The notes under the pieces were generated by a model. It made no database searches. It saw only the letters and a list, made by a program, of their open reading frames with translations, and was not told where the DNA came from. 64,000 nt of DNA, taken from positions 1,684,001 through 1,748,000 of the forward strand of contig NZ_CP127294.1 of NCBI RefSeq assembly GCF_030285625.1. Direction: 5' to 3'. A program made the translations under genes and the position numbers. Every line of letters starts with the position of its first letter. Position 1 is the first letter of the stretch. Positions 52,147-61,201 of this stretch are shown here, in pieces. Source of the DNA: Amycolatopsis sp. 2-15. Its GTDB lineage: Bacteria; Actinomycetota; Actinomycetes; Mycobacteriales; Pseudonocardiaceae.

Positions 52147-53942
52147 CCGTCATCCCCGTTCGCCTCGAGTGGCAGCCAAGCTTCCACGCGCCAGCCGCCG
52201 TCGGGCCCGCGCCCGGCCGTGAGCCGGCCGTGCAGCAGGGCGACGCGCTCGCGCATGCCGACCAGACCGTAGCCGCCCGACCCGCCGGCCGGTCGGTGAG
52301 CCTGCTCGCGGCCGTCGTCGCGCACCGACAGGTGCAGCTCGCGTCCGGTGACCTCGGCGTGGACCAGCGCTTCCGTCGCGTCGGCGGCGTGCTTGCCGAC
52401 GTTGGTGAGCGACTCCTGCACCAGCCGCAGCGCCGAACGCCCGACCTCGTGCGGCAGGTTCGGCGGCAGGTCCAGCACGAGCGCGGTCTTCACGCCGTGG
52501 TTGGCGCCGTCAACGAGCTTGCGCAGGTCGGCGGCCAGATCCGTGGTGGCTTGCTCGCTCAGGTCGCTCGCGCCGGCGGGCGCGTCGCCACGCATGCTGC
52601 GCACGAGCCGGCGCATCGCCGCGAGCGCTTCCGTGCCGGCGTCCTCGATCCGGCCCATCGCCTCGAGCGCGAGCTGCGGGTTCTTCTCGCCCATCATCCG
52701 CGCGGCCTGCGCCTGCACCACGATGCCGGTGACGTGGTGGGCCACCACATCGTGCAGCTCGCGCGCGAGCGCCATCCGCTCGGTGGTCTGTGCGTCGGTG
52801 ACCGCGGCCTTCATCACCTGCGTGCGCTCGGAGTCGCGGGACCGCAGGAACATGCCGACCGCGATGGAGATGCCCAGCACCAGGCCCGCGCCCACCGCGA
52901 ACGAGCCGATCTCCTGCGGATCGGTGAGCGGGGAGAAGCTCGACCGACGCGTGTTGAGGATGGTCCCGACGGCCACCACGGCCGACAGCACGGCGATGCG
53001 CGGCCACGCCTTCACCAGCGGCACGGCGCGGACCAGGTTCACCACCACGCCGATCCCGGCCGCCATCTGCGCCGGCGGGATCCCACCGGCCAGCTGGTAG
53101 TCGTAGCCCAAGCTCAGGAACGGCATCACCAGCGCCGACAGCAGCATCAGCCCGGCCACGCCCAGCATCGCGTCGCCCGGCCGCCGCGGCGAAAGCACCG
53201 CCGCTACCCCGGCTCCGATCGAGCAGAACAGCACCGGGAAGCCCGATGCCCCGCTGTCGTAGGTGAAGCCGAACTCGAACAGCAGCGTGATCGCGAGCGC
53301 GCCGATCAGCGGCCACTGCCCCATTGCCAGCGCGTTGACGCGACGCAGTTTGCGCAGCCGCTGCTCGCGAACTCCGCGCGGTCCGTCCGACTGCGTGCGG
53401 CCCGCCACCCCGATCACGACGGCCCCCGTGAGCAGGGCGCAGCCGAACAGCATCGCCGACACGATCGAGGACGACGAGATGTCCCCGTAGCTGTAGCGCC
53501 CGAACACCGCGATCAGCGCGCCGACCACGAGCGACGAGATCGCCGCGAACGCGACGCCGGGGCGGGCCCGGCGGGCGAGGTAGTAGACCATCTCCGTGCC
53601 TGCCACCACGTCGGTGATCGAGAGGTTCGCGAGCACGCTCGAATACGCCGGCGTGTGCAGGTAGCGCTGGAAGATCGTGAAGAACGCGAGCGCGAAGGCC
53701 GCGACCATCGCCGCCACCGCCGCGCGCCGGCGCGCCCAGATGGCGCACCCCACCATCGCGAAGATGCCGGGGAACAGGGCGAAGTCGACGAACTTGGGGC
53801 CGTGGTTGTCCAGCGCCGCGTCGGTCACGAACACGAGGTCGAACAGCAGCGCCGCGAGCAGCACCACCACGGGCATGCCGAGGCGGCGCACGACTTCGGT
53901 CACGCGCGTGGAAAAGGAGGAAGACGGCGGAGCTTGGGACAC
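52143..53942 (-). CDS. Membrane sensor histidine kinase
   Basis: About 599 residues from the GTG at 53942; the upstream open frame lacks family similarity, but no strong ribosome-binding site is visible, and a GTG about 30 bases further in is possible. A large membrane domain of about ten hydrophobic segments (to residue about 370) is followed by HisKA_3 (ERMALARELHDVVAHHVTGI) and an ATPase domain (GGYGLVGMRERV). It is paired with the NarL regulator, with an ABC exporter divergent. It probably senses an envelope-active compound. Confidence 0.85.
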   Translation of the reverse strand: MSQAPPSSSFSTRVTEVVRRLGMPVVVLLAALLFDLVFVTDAALDNHGPKFVDFALFPGIFAMVGCAIWARRRAAVAAMVAAFALAFFTIFQRYLHTPAYSSVLANLSITDVVAGTEMVYYLARRARPGVAFAAISSLVVGALIAVFGRYSYGDISSSSIVSAMLFGCALLTGAVVIGVAGRTQSDGPRGVREQRLRKLRRVNALAMGQWPLIGALAITLLFEFGFTYDSGASGFPVLFCSIGAGVAAVLSPRRPGDAMLGVAGLMLLSALVMPFLSLGYDYQLAGGIPPAQMAAGIGVVVNLVRAVPLVKAWPRIAVLSAVVAVGTILNTRRSSFSPLTDPQEIGSFAVGAGLVLGISIAVGMFLRSRDSERTQVMKAAVTDAQTTERMALARELHDVVAHHVTGIVVQAQAARMMGEKNPQLALEAMGRIEDAGTEALAAMRRLVRSMRGDAPAGASDLSEQATTDLAADLRKLVDGANHGVKTALVLDLPPNLPHEVGRSALRLVQESLTNVGKHAADATEALVHAEVTGRELHLSVRDDGREQAHRPAGGSGGYGLVGMRERVALLHGRLTAGRGPDGGWRVEAWLPLEANGDDG

Positions 53943-53997
53943 AACCGAACGGTAGAGGATCTCGGGCCGCGCGCACCTTGGCCAGGTGGTTCGAGCC

Positions 53998-54019
53998 GCA
54001 TCGGCCGATCGGCCGATGC
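53998..54019. promoter_or_regulatory. 22-bp palindrome in the divergent promoter region
   Basis: Arms GCATCGGCCGA and TCGGCCGATGC meet without spacer. It sits about 100 bp upstream of the ABC transporter start and 55 bp upstream of the kinase start, a good position for the paired response regulator or another repressor. Confidence 0.55.
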
Positions 54020-54121
54020 CGGTGATCGTCGGACTGGCCGTCTGCCCGAAGTGGACACCGGCCCCGATCCGTGAAGGTGGTTCCCAACAAAGTCGCAGAC
54101 CAATGAGGGAGAAGCACCCGG

Positions 54122-54817
54122 ATGAGCAATCCACAGTGGACTTCCGGCCCGGTGCTGTCGGGGCGGGGGCTGGTGAAGCGGTACGGCGGGCAGTACGCGC
54201 TGGCCGGTATCGACATCGACATCCAGCCCGGGGACGCGGTGGCCATCGTGGGCCCGTCCGGGTCGGGCAAGACGTCGCTGCTGCACGTGCTGGCCGGCAT
54301 CCTGCGCGCCGACGGGGGCGAGATCCACCTCATGGGCCGGCGCATCGACAACCTGAACGAGAAGAAGCGCAGCGAGCTGCGGCGCACGGAGTTCGGGTTC
54401 GTCTTCCAGTCCGGGATGCTCGTGTCCGAGCTGACGGCCGAGGAGAACGTGGCGCTGCCGTCGCTGCTCGCGGGAAAGGCCCGGCGCGAGTCGATCGCCG
54501 CGGGCCGTGAGTGGCTGGCGCGCCTCGGCCTCGCCGGCAAGGAGCAGCGTCGCCCTGGTGAGCTCTCCGGCGGTGAGGCCCAGCGGGTGGCCATCGCGCG
54601 AGCCCTGACGCACCGGCCGAAGGTGATCTTCGCCGACGAGCCCACTGGCGCCCTCGACACGCGCACCGGCCGCGAGACCATGCAGGCGCTGCTCGGTGCG
54701 GCGCAGGAGTCCGGCGCCGCCGTGATCGTGGTGACCCACGACCGCGAGCTCGCCGAGTCGATGCCCAAGACCGTGGCCATCCGCGACGGCCTCATCGCGA
54801 CGAGGTTGGCCGCATGA
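54122..54817 (+). CDS. ABC transporter ATP-binding protein (MacB-type)
   Basis: 231 residues. Walker A GPSGSGKTS, signature LSGGEAQRVAIARAL, Walker B KVIFADEPTGALD and switch His in VVTHDRELAE. It matches the MacB/LolD type ATPase that works with FtsX-like permeases. The overlap of its stop with the permease start (54814-54817) is a coupling signal. It is divergent from the kinase and probably its target. Confidence 0.93.
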   Translation: MSNPQWTSGPVLSGRGLVKRYGGQYALAGIDIDIQPGDAVAIVGPSGSGKTSLLHVLAGILRADGGEIHLMGRRIDNLNEKKRSELRRTEFGFVFQSGMLVSELTAEENVALPSLLAGKARRESIAAGREWLARLGLAGKEQRRPGELSGGEAQRVAIARALTHRPKVIFADEPTGALDTRTGRETMQALLGAAQESGAAVIVVTHDRELAESMPKTVAIRDGLIATRLAA

Positions 54818-57078
54818 ACTCGCTCCAGCTCGCCCTGCGCGTGCTCCGCGTCGACCGGCGGACCCGCACCTCGGCGATCCTCACCGCGGTCGGCGTCGCG
54901 GTCGCGACCGGGCTCGTGCTGCTGCTGGCGTCACTGCCCTTCGCGACGCAGGTGCGCGAACAGCGCGGCATCTGGCAGTCGTACTACAACTTCGACACCG
55001 GCGGCACGCCCGTCATGCTCGTCACCGGGGCCAAGGACTACTTCCACGGCGAGGAGATCACCCGCGTCGACGTCGCGGTCACCGGCAACACGGCCGGGCT
55101 GAAGCTGCCGGCCGGGATCTCGAAGCTGCCCGGGCCGGGCGAGACGCTCGTGTCGCCCGCGCTGGGCCGGCTGCTGAACAACACGCCGGCCAACCAGCTC
55201 GGCGACCGCTTCGGCAAGCCCGTGGCCGCGCTCGGCGACCAGGCGCTGAAGTACCCGGAACAGCTGGTGGCGCTCGTCGGCCACAGCGAGCAGGAACTCA
55301 GCGCGACGGAGGCCGAACGGGCGACGGAGGCCGTCGCGCAGCCGGTGAGCGCGTTCCCCGACCAGGAAGCGAAGGCGGATCCGATCCTCACGCTGCTGGC
55401 GTGGGTCGGCATCATCGTGCTGCTGGTGCCGAGCCTGGTGCTCGTCGCGTCGTCGGCGCGGCTCACCGCGGCCCGGCGCGAACGCCGGCTCGCCGCGATC
55501 CGGCTGGCCGGCGCGACGCCGGGGCAGGTCACGTCGATGGTCGCGGGCGAAACGATCCTGTCGGCGGGTGTCGGGGCCCTGCTCGGCTTGGCGATCAGTC
55601 CCGCGCTGCACGGCCTGGTGACCTTCGTCCCGTGGGGCGGCGGCACGTGGCTGGCCACGGACTTCACGCTGCCGGTCGCACTCGCGGTGTTCATCGTGAT
55701 CGCCATCCCGGCGCTCGTGGTGCTGGCCGGCGTGCTCGGTCTGCGGCGCGTGCTGCGCAATCCGCTCTTCGCGACCGGCGGCCACAGCGTGAAGCCGCTG
55801 CGCTGGTGGCGGCTGCTCGTCCTGCCGGTGGCGGGCCTGTTCTTCCTCTACGCCGTGACCAGCATGGGTGACAGCGGCGGGCCCAGGATGGTGCTGGTCG
55901 GCCTGTTCCTGCTGGTCGCGTCGGCGATCGTGGTCGGGCCGTGGGTGACCTCGGCCGTCGGCGGTACGTTCGTGCGGGGCTGGCGCGGACCGTCGGCGCT
56001 GCTGGCCGGGCGCCGGCTGCGCGACGACCCGAAGGGCGCCTACCGCGCCACGGCGGGCATCGTGCTCGCGGTGTTCACCGGCTCGATGGCGCTCACGCTG
56101 CTGCCGTCGTTCGAGTCACTCGCCGGTGGCGGGCGGACGTACGCCGACTCGGTGCTCTACGCCGACAGCAGCCCGGACAAGGCCGCGGCCGTCGTGGACC
56201 ACGCCAACTCCACGCTGGCCCGCTACGGCCAGCAGGAACGCGCGATCGCGGTGGGTCAGGTCTACCTGGTGCAGGGCACCGGCGACGAGCGGTCCTACCA
56301 GCGGGCCCTCGTGATGTCGTGCGCCGACGCCGCCCGGCTCACCCGGCTGGGGATCACCGCGGCCGACTGCAAGCCCGGCGTCGGGCTGTACGCACCGTAC
56401 GAGCTGAACGCCGCCGAGTACCACGTGGTCGGTGACCCCGAGCCCACCGACCCGGGCCAGCCGCTCGGTTCGGTGCCGGTCGGGACGTTCAAGATGAGCA
56501 ACGACGTGAGCAGTTCGTACCTGCTCGACCCGGCGGCGGTGCCGGCCGGCGTGAAGCTCGGCGCGGCCACGGTGATCGCCCCGACGACGGACGCCGACCG
56601 CGAGATCGTCCGCACCGCCCTGGCCTCGGCCGCGACGGGCGCGGAGGTCGGCAGCCGCGACCAGTACCTCTACGACCAGCAGACGCAGCTGTCGGACCTG
56701 CGCCGGGTGACCGTGATCGGCCTGGTGGCCGCGGGCATCCTCGCCGGCTGCAGCGCGGCCGTCGCCACGGCCGGCTCGATCATGGACCGGCGCCGGACGT
56801 TCGGGGCCCTGATGGCGGCCGGCACCCCGGTGAAGGTGCTGTCGAGGGCGCTGCGGATGGAGACGGCGCTGCCCGCGCTGGTCGCGACGATCGGCGCCGG
56901 CGTGGTCGGCATCCTCGTCGGGATCGGGCTGTTCAGCACCGCCGGCGAAGGTTCGGTCGTGTTCAGCCCGTGGATCTTCGCCCCGGTCGTGCTCGGCGTC
57001 GGGGTGGCGCTGCTCGGAGCCTCGATCTGCACGCCCGCCCTGCGGCGCGTGCAGGCGGAACCGCTGGCCGACGAGTAG
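54814..57078 (+). CDS. FtsX-like ABC permease
   Basis: 754 residues with about eight transmembrane segments: one at the N-terminus, a group at about 215-360, further groups at about 400-430 and at the end. The duplicated FtsX segments include ERRLAAIRLAGATPGQVTSMV and MDRRRTFGALMAAGTPVKVLS. It forms the membrane part of a peptide/antibiotic-type exporter with the adjacent ATPase. A strong terminator follows. Confidence 0.9.
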   Translation: MNSLQLALRVLRVDRRTRTSAILTAVGVAVATGLVLLLASLPFATQVREQRGIWQSYYNFDTGGTPVMLVTGAKDYFHGEEITRVDVAVTGNTAGLKLPAGISKLPGPGETLVSPALGRLLNNTPANQLGDRFGKPVAALGDQALKYPEQLVALVGHSEQELSATEAERATEAVAQPVSAFPDQEAKADPILTLLAWVGIIVLLVPSLVLVASSARLTAARRERRLAAIRLAGATPGQVTSMVAGETILSAGVGALLGLAISPALHGLVTFVPWGGGTWLATDFTLPVALAVFIVIAIPALVVLAGVLGLRRVLRNPLFATGGHSVKPLRWWRLLVLPVAGLFFLYAVTSMGDSGGPRMVLVGLFLLVASAIVVGPWVTSAVGGTFVRGWRGPSALLAGRRLRDDPKGAYRATAGIVLAVFTGSMALTLLPSFESLAGGGRTYADSVLYADSSPDKAAAVVDHANSTLARYGQQERAIAVGQVYLVQGTGDERSYQRALVMSCADAARLTRLGITAADCKPGVGLYAPYELNAAEYHVVGDPEPTDPGQPLGSVPVGTFKMSNDVSSSYLLDPAAVPAGVKLGAATVIAPTTDADREIVRTALASAATGAEVGSRDQYLYDQQTQLSDLRRVTVIGLVAAGILAGCSAAVATAGSIMDRRRTFGALMAAGTPVKVLSRALRMETALPALVATIGAGVVGILVGIGLFSTAGEGSVVFSPWIFAPVVLGVGVALLGASICTPALRRVQAEPLADE

Positions 57079-57132
57079 CGGGCGGTCCGCCCCTCACGGG
57101 GTGGGGCGGACGCCGGGGGTGAAAAAAGGGGA

Positions 57133-57180
57133 GAAAAAGGGCCGCTGCCGGGGATGGGAACCCGGCAGCGGCCCTTTTTC
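57133..57180. terminator. Strong bidirectional terminator
   Basis: Arms GAAAAAGGGCCGCTGCCGGG and CCCGGCAGCGGCCCTTTTTC (20 bp) with an 8-base loop, between the convergent permease and trmB genes. Confidence 0.92.
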
Positions 57181-57206
57181 ACGGCCGTCTTTTCTCAGAC
57201 AAATTG

Positions 57207-57914
57207 TCAGCGTTTCTCGAAAATGAGGTCGTGTGACACGCGGCCTTCGACGTCGGCACGCTGTTCGAACTTCGTCCGCGGCCGCCATTCGGGCCTCGGC
57301 GCCCAGCCGCCCGGTTCGTCCGCGTAGCGGTTGCGCAATGCGGGCTCGGCCGAACACACTTCCAGCATCTGCTCGGCGTAGTGCTCCCAGTCGGTGGCGA
57401 GGTGGAACGTGCCGCCCTGCGCGAGCCGCGACGCGACGAGAGCCACGAAGTCCGGCTGCACGATCCGGCGCTTGTGGTGGCGCTTCTTCGGCCACGGGTC
57501 CGGGAAGTACAGCCGCACGCCGGCGAGCGCGCCGGGCTCGACGTGCTCGGTCAGCAGCACCACCGCGTCGCCGTGCATCAGCCGCAGGTTCTCCACGCCG
57601 AGCTTCTCCGCGCGCAACATCAGCTGGCCCAGGCCCGGGTCGTAGACCTCGGCGGCCACGTAGTTGAGCTCGGGCGCGGCCGCCGCGAGCTGCGACGTCG
57701 TCTCGCCCATGCCGGAGCCGATCTCCAGCAGCACCGGCGCCTCGCGGCCGAACCACTCGGCGAAGTCGACGGGTCCGGCCGGCAGGTCGGCGACCGTGCG
57801 GCCCAGCCGCGGCCAGTGTTCGTCCCAGGCGCGCTGCTGGCCGACGGTCATCCGGCCGCCGCGGTTGACAAAGCTGACCACGCTGCGCAACCGGGGTTGG
57901 TCCTCGTTCTCCAC
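57207..57914 (-). CDS. trmB: tRNA (guanine-N7)-methyltransferase
   Basis: Methylates G46 in the variable loop of tRNA with S-adenosylmethionine. LEIGSGMGETT is the cofactor motif, RLYFPDPWPKKRHHKRRIVQPDF the TrmB signature, TDWEHYAEQML near the end. The frame extends another 37 codons to a GTG at 58025, but the part before GTG 57914 is not typical. With 57914 the protein has 235 residues. I prefer this start, though no strong ribosome-binding site decides. It follows a frameshifted gene on the same strand. Confidence 0.9.
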   Translation of the reverse strand: MENEDQPRLRSVVSFVNRGGRMTVGQQRAWDEHWPRLGRTVADLPAGPVDFAEWFGREAPVLLEIGSGMGETTSQLAAAAPELNYVAAEVYDPGLGQLMLRAEKLGVENLRLMHGDAVVLLTEHVEPGALAGVRLYFPDPWPKKRHHKRRIVQPDFVALVASRLAQGGTFHLATDWEHYAEQMLEVCSAEPALRNRYADEPGGWAPRPEWRPRTKFEQRADVEGRVSHDLIFEKR

Positions 57915-58037
57915 CCGGACAAGATACTGATCCGGCCAAAAGTAGGCCGACCCCCCACGTGGCACGTAACCGTTGCTACGAAGCCATTCGGCCGTGACTG
58001 TGGTCGGATTGGTAACGATCGGCACAGTACTGGCGGG

Positions 58038-58665
58038 TCAGCGGACGGCTTCGAACTCCCCGAGCCGGGAGCGCAGTCCGGCGAGCCCGGACACGGCGAT
58101 CGGGTGCGGCGTCGTGCCCGTGTGGGCGGGCAGCACGTCGATCCAGCCGGGGTGGCGGTCGGTGTTCAGCACGGTCGTCGGGACGGAGTGCCCGGACTTC
58201 CCGCGCTCGGACGGCATGAACTCCCAATAGCCCGACTCGCCGTCGGCGGCCCACGGCACGAACTCCCAGCCGGAGCGGCGGGAAAGCCAGCTGCTGGATG
58301 CGGTCTTCGATGCGGAACCCGAGCTCACGGGACTCGAGCCGGCCGTTCGCGACGGCGCGCAGCCACCAGGGCGCGGGCAGCGGGCCCTCCATGCCACTGG
58401 CCCTGCGGTAGAGGGCGAGCACCAGGTCTTCGGCCGCGCGGTGCACCCACGCCTGGCGCAGGTCGCCGGGCTTCATCGCGGGCTGCGCGAACCGCGGCAG
58501 CTCGATCGCCTGCGACCATTCGAGGTCCAGCATCGGCTCGAGCCGGGGTTGGGGCGCCGCTTCGCTGCGGCTGTGGGAGGCCGCTTCGCTGTGACTTCTG
58601 GGGGCCGCTTCGCTGCGGGCCGTGGGAATGGGACTCATGAGCCCCTGACCAGCGTCCACCGTCAA
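58038..58665 (-). pseudogene. Conserved actinobacterial gene with a frameshift
   Basis: First half, from a TTG at 58665 with GGAGGTG upstream, encodes MSPIPTARSEAAP, a Trp-rich helical part with ALYRRASGMEGPLPAPWW and RIEDRIQQLAF. Second half, in the next frame, encodes SGWEFVPWAADGESGYWEFMPSERGKSG and ends at 58038 with LRSRLGEFEAVR. One extra base in TTTCCCGCC (about 58285-58295) would split an otherwise continuous protein of about 209 residues. It could be a true mutation or a sequencing error in a C-run. N-terminal 8-residue tandem repeats (SEAAxxxx) are encoded at about 58556-58615. Function unknown. Confidence 0.65.
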
Positions 58666-59137
58666 GGTTCACCTCCGGGGAGCTGAGACGGACGAGCACG
58701 CTCTTGATCTCGAATATCCTGGGGACTTTGCCATTATGTCCGCTCCCTGTGAGAGAAGCCACAACGACTTAACGCGGTCTTAATCCGTTTGCCTCGTGGA
58801 CACCTGTTCTGCACGTGCAGATTAACGCGAATGTGCTCTCGTCGGGCGCCGCGGCGGTTCGCGATCACCACGTCGGCGACGAAGAACGCGAGACAAATGC
58901 CACCGAAATACGCGAGGCAGCCCCGCGGGCCGAAAGCGGGCGTCACGTTCAGCGCCGCCGTCGTGAAATTCTCACCAGTGTCAACGCGGGCGCGGTGCTC
59001 CGCCGCGGCGGCCCGACGCCGACGCCGAGCGGCCCGGTGAGCGCGAACGTCACCGTCTGGCCGGTCGCCCTCGGAGTGCGAGGCGAGGTCGGCGTCCGGT
59101 GGCTCGCCGTGTGCCCGGTGCGGCCGCCGGCAAAACG
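58666..59137. other. Region without a supported gene
   Basis: About 470 bases. An open frame at 58734-58946 (minus) has one hydrophobic stretch and a GTG start, but no family or ribosome-binding site, so I do not call it. An AT-richer part at about 58705-58830 may hold the promoter of the frameshifted gene. Confidence 0.4.
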
Positions 59138-59180
59138 AAAAGATCCGGGTCGCCCCCCGAATTGGCGACCCGGATCTTTT
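59138..59180. terminator. Bidirectional terminator
   Basis: Arms AAAAGATCCGGGTCGCC and GGCGACCCGGATCTTTT with a 9-base loop. Downstream of the ABC-2 permease gene on the minus strand. Confidence 0.9.
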
Positions 59181-59258
59181 TCCTCTCCCCTTTTTCCCCC
59201 GTTCAGCCGGCTTCGGCCCCCGCCGCCTCCGCCCGAACGTCCCTGTGGTGGGTCTTTG

Positions 59259-60008
59259 TCAGGCGTCGCGCTTCTTCGCGACGCCGATCGCGACGGCCAG
59301 GAGCACGACCGCGATGCCCGCGAAGTAGGCCAGTGACCAGCCCTGAGAGAGCACCGCGTCCGACGGCGGCGGCCCCTGCACCACCCCGCCCGCACCGCGG
59401 AGGAACTTCTCCGCGACGTTGAACGGCAGCCACTCGTGGATCTTCGAGCCGACGGTCGGGATGAGCTGCACCAGGCTTTCCACGGCCAGCACGTAGATCA
59501 GCAGCAGCGCGATCGCGCCGGCGCTGTGGCGGATCAGGATGCCGATGGCGACCGCGATCACCGCGGCGAGCGCGAAGAGCACGCCGACGCCGGCGACGTT
59601 GATCCACTCGGCCGAGGTGTCGAGCGCCAGCGCGTCCGACGGGCGGATGGCGTAGCCCAGCGCCCAGGCGCCGAACGCGCCGATCTCGCCGATCACGAGC
59701 GAAAGCAGGGCGACGACGGTGGCCTTGGCCACGAGCACCGACGTGCGGCCCGGCACGGCCTGGAACGTGGTGCGGATGGTGCCGAAGCGGTACTCGGTGG
59801 TCACCGACAGCGCCGCCAGCACCATGATCACGGCGATGCCGAACTGGTAGCCGAACTGCGTCGTCGCGACGTCGATGGCCGCCGTGCTCGGCGCCGCGCC
59901 CGCCACGAGGGCGGAGAAGCCGGCGGTGAGGACGATGGCGATGAGGGCACACCACCACGGTGAGCGGGTGGTGAACAGCTTGATGCGTTCGACCGCGAGC
60001 AGAGTCAT
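59259..60008 (-). CDS. ABC-2-type permease
   Basis: 249 residues with six predicted transmembrane helices: at about 18-40, 55-75, 98-125, 140-165, 172-195 and 220-245. TTEYRFGTIRTTFQAVPGR is the cytosolic coupling-like loop found in ABC-2 exporters. It is downstream of the ATPase gene by 38 bp and works with it. The AT-poor start ATG at 60008 is typical. Confidence 0.88.
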   Translation of the reverse strand: MTLLAVERIKLFTTRSPWWCALIAIVLTAGFSALVAGAAPSTAAIDVATTQFGYQFGIAVIMVLAALSVTTEYRFGTIRTTFQAVPGRTSVLVAKATVVALLSLVIGEIGAFGAWALGYAIRPSDALALDTSAEWINVAGVGVLFALAAVIAVAIGILIRHSAGAIALLLIYVLAVESLVQLIPTVGSKIHEWLPFNVAEKFLRGAGGVVQGPPPSDAVLSQGWSLAYFAGIAVVLLAVAIGVAKKRDA

Positions 60009-60046
60009 GGTTCTTTTCCCCGGAATCCTTGTTGTACGAGTAGTCG

Positions 60047-60988
60047 TCAGCGGGCGGTGGGCTGGAGGGCTTGCTGCGCCTCGGCCTCGAGCCCGGTGTG
60101 GTACTCGACGGAGTCGCCGGTGATCTGCATGAAGGCCTGTTCGAGCGAACCGGTCTGCGGGCTCAGCTCGTGGAGCACGACGTTCGCGGAAGCCGCGAGC
60201 TCGCCGATCTTGGCACTGTCCATCCCGGACACGATGAGCGCTTCGCCCGCGTCGGTCACCTGGGCGCTGGCGCGCACCAGCGCCTCGCGCAGGACGGGCA
60301 GCTGCGGCGAGCGCACCTTCACGGTGTTCTCCGCCGCGCGCGCCACGAACTCCTCGGTGGACGACTGTGCGATCAGCTCACCCTTGCCGATCACCACGAG
60401 CTCGCTCGCGGTCAGCGCCATCTCGGAGAGCAGGTGGCTCGACACGAACACCGTGCGGCCGTCTTCGGCCAGGCGGTGCATGAACTTGCGGATCCAGAGG
60501 ATGCCCTCGGGGTCGAGGCCGTTCACCGGCTCGTCGAACAGCAGCACCTCGGGGTCGCCCAGCAGCGCGCCCGCGATCCCCAGCCGCTGCGACATGCCGA
60601 GCGAGAACCCGCCGGCGCGCTTGCCGGCCACGCTGGTGAGACCCACGACGTCGAGCACTTCGTCCACACGCGACGCCGGGATGCGGTTGGACTTCGCCAT
60701 CCACATCAGGTGCGCGCGGGCCGAGCGGTTGGGGTGCACCCACTTCGCGTCGAGCAGCGCGCCGACGGTACGCAGCGGGTCCTTCAGCTCGTGGTACTTC
60801 TTGCCCCCGATGCGGACCTCGCCGCCGGTGGGGTTGTCGAGCCCCAGGATCATGCGCATGGTGGTGGACTTGCCGGCGCCGTTCGGGCCCAGGAAGCCGG
60901 TGACCTTCCCCGTGGCCACGCTGAACGACAGGTTGTTCACCGCCAGCGTGTTCCCGTAACGCTTGGTGAGACCTGATGCCTCGATCAT
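60047..60988 (-). CDS. ABC transporter ATP-binding protein (exporter)
   Basis: 313 residues. Walker A GPNGAGKSTTMRMILGL, signature LGMSQRLGIAGALLG (variant of LSGGQ), Walker B VLLFDEPVNGLDPEG and switch VFVSSHLLSEM. The C-terminal domain (about 220-313) is typical of DrrA/BcrA-like drug exporters. It pairs with the ABC-2 permease downstream. The upstream gap (60989-61201) holds a palindrome that may bind the adjacent regulator. Confidence 0.92.
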   Translation of the reverse strand: MIEASGLTKRYGNTLAVNNLSFSVATGKVTGFLGPNGAGKSTTMRMILGLDNPTGGEVRIGGKKYHELKDPLRTVGALLDAKWVHPNRSARAHLMWMAKSNRIPASRVDEVLDVVGLTSVAGKRAGGFSLGMSQRLGIAGALLGDPEVLLFDEPVNGLDPEGILWIRKFMHRLAEDGRTVFVSSHLLSEMALTASELVVIGKGELIAQSSTEEFVARAAENTVKVRSPQLPVLREALVRASAQVTDAGEALIVSGMDSAKIGELAASANVVLHELSPQTGSLEQAFMQITGDSVEYHTGLEAEAQQALQPTAR

Positions 60989-61089
60989 CCCTGCTCCCTC
61001 GTTGACGGCTGTGCCGCTTTACCCGGAATATCGTGACTGAGCCGCACCGGTCTTCGCGTCATCCTGTGGGTCGAACTCATCACCCGACC

Positions 61090-61102
61090 TGAGTAGTACT
61101 CA
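61090..61102. promoter_or_regulatory. Palindrome upstream of the ABC exporter genes
   Basis: TGAGTA-G-TACTCA about 100 bp upstream of the ATPase gene, in the gap after the response regulator gene. A related but partial sequence, GTCGTACTCG, lies near 63150 upstream of the kinase gene. Possible binding site of the regulator. Confidence 0.5.
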
Positions 61103-61201
61103 ACCGGCTCGGCGGTTGATGTGCGATCGGTGAAACCCCTGAGACGACCCTGAGCTTCAGAGTCCGAAAGCCAACACAGACCAACACAGTGGATCGAGCG
61201 C

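Noticed and set aside
58734..58946. Short minus-strand frame with one hydrophobic stretch
   Set aside because: No family, no ribosome-binding site, and weak codon bias.
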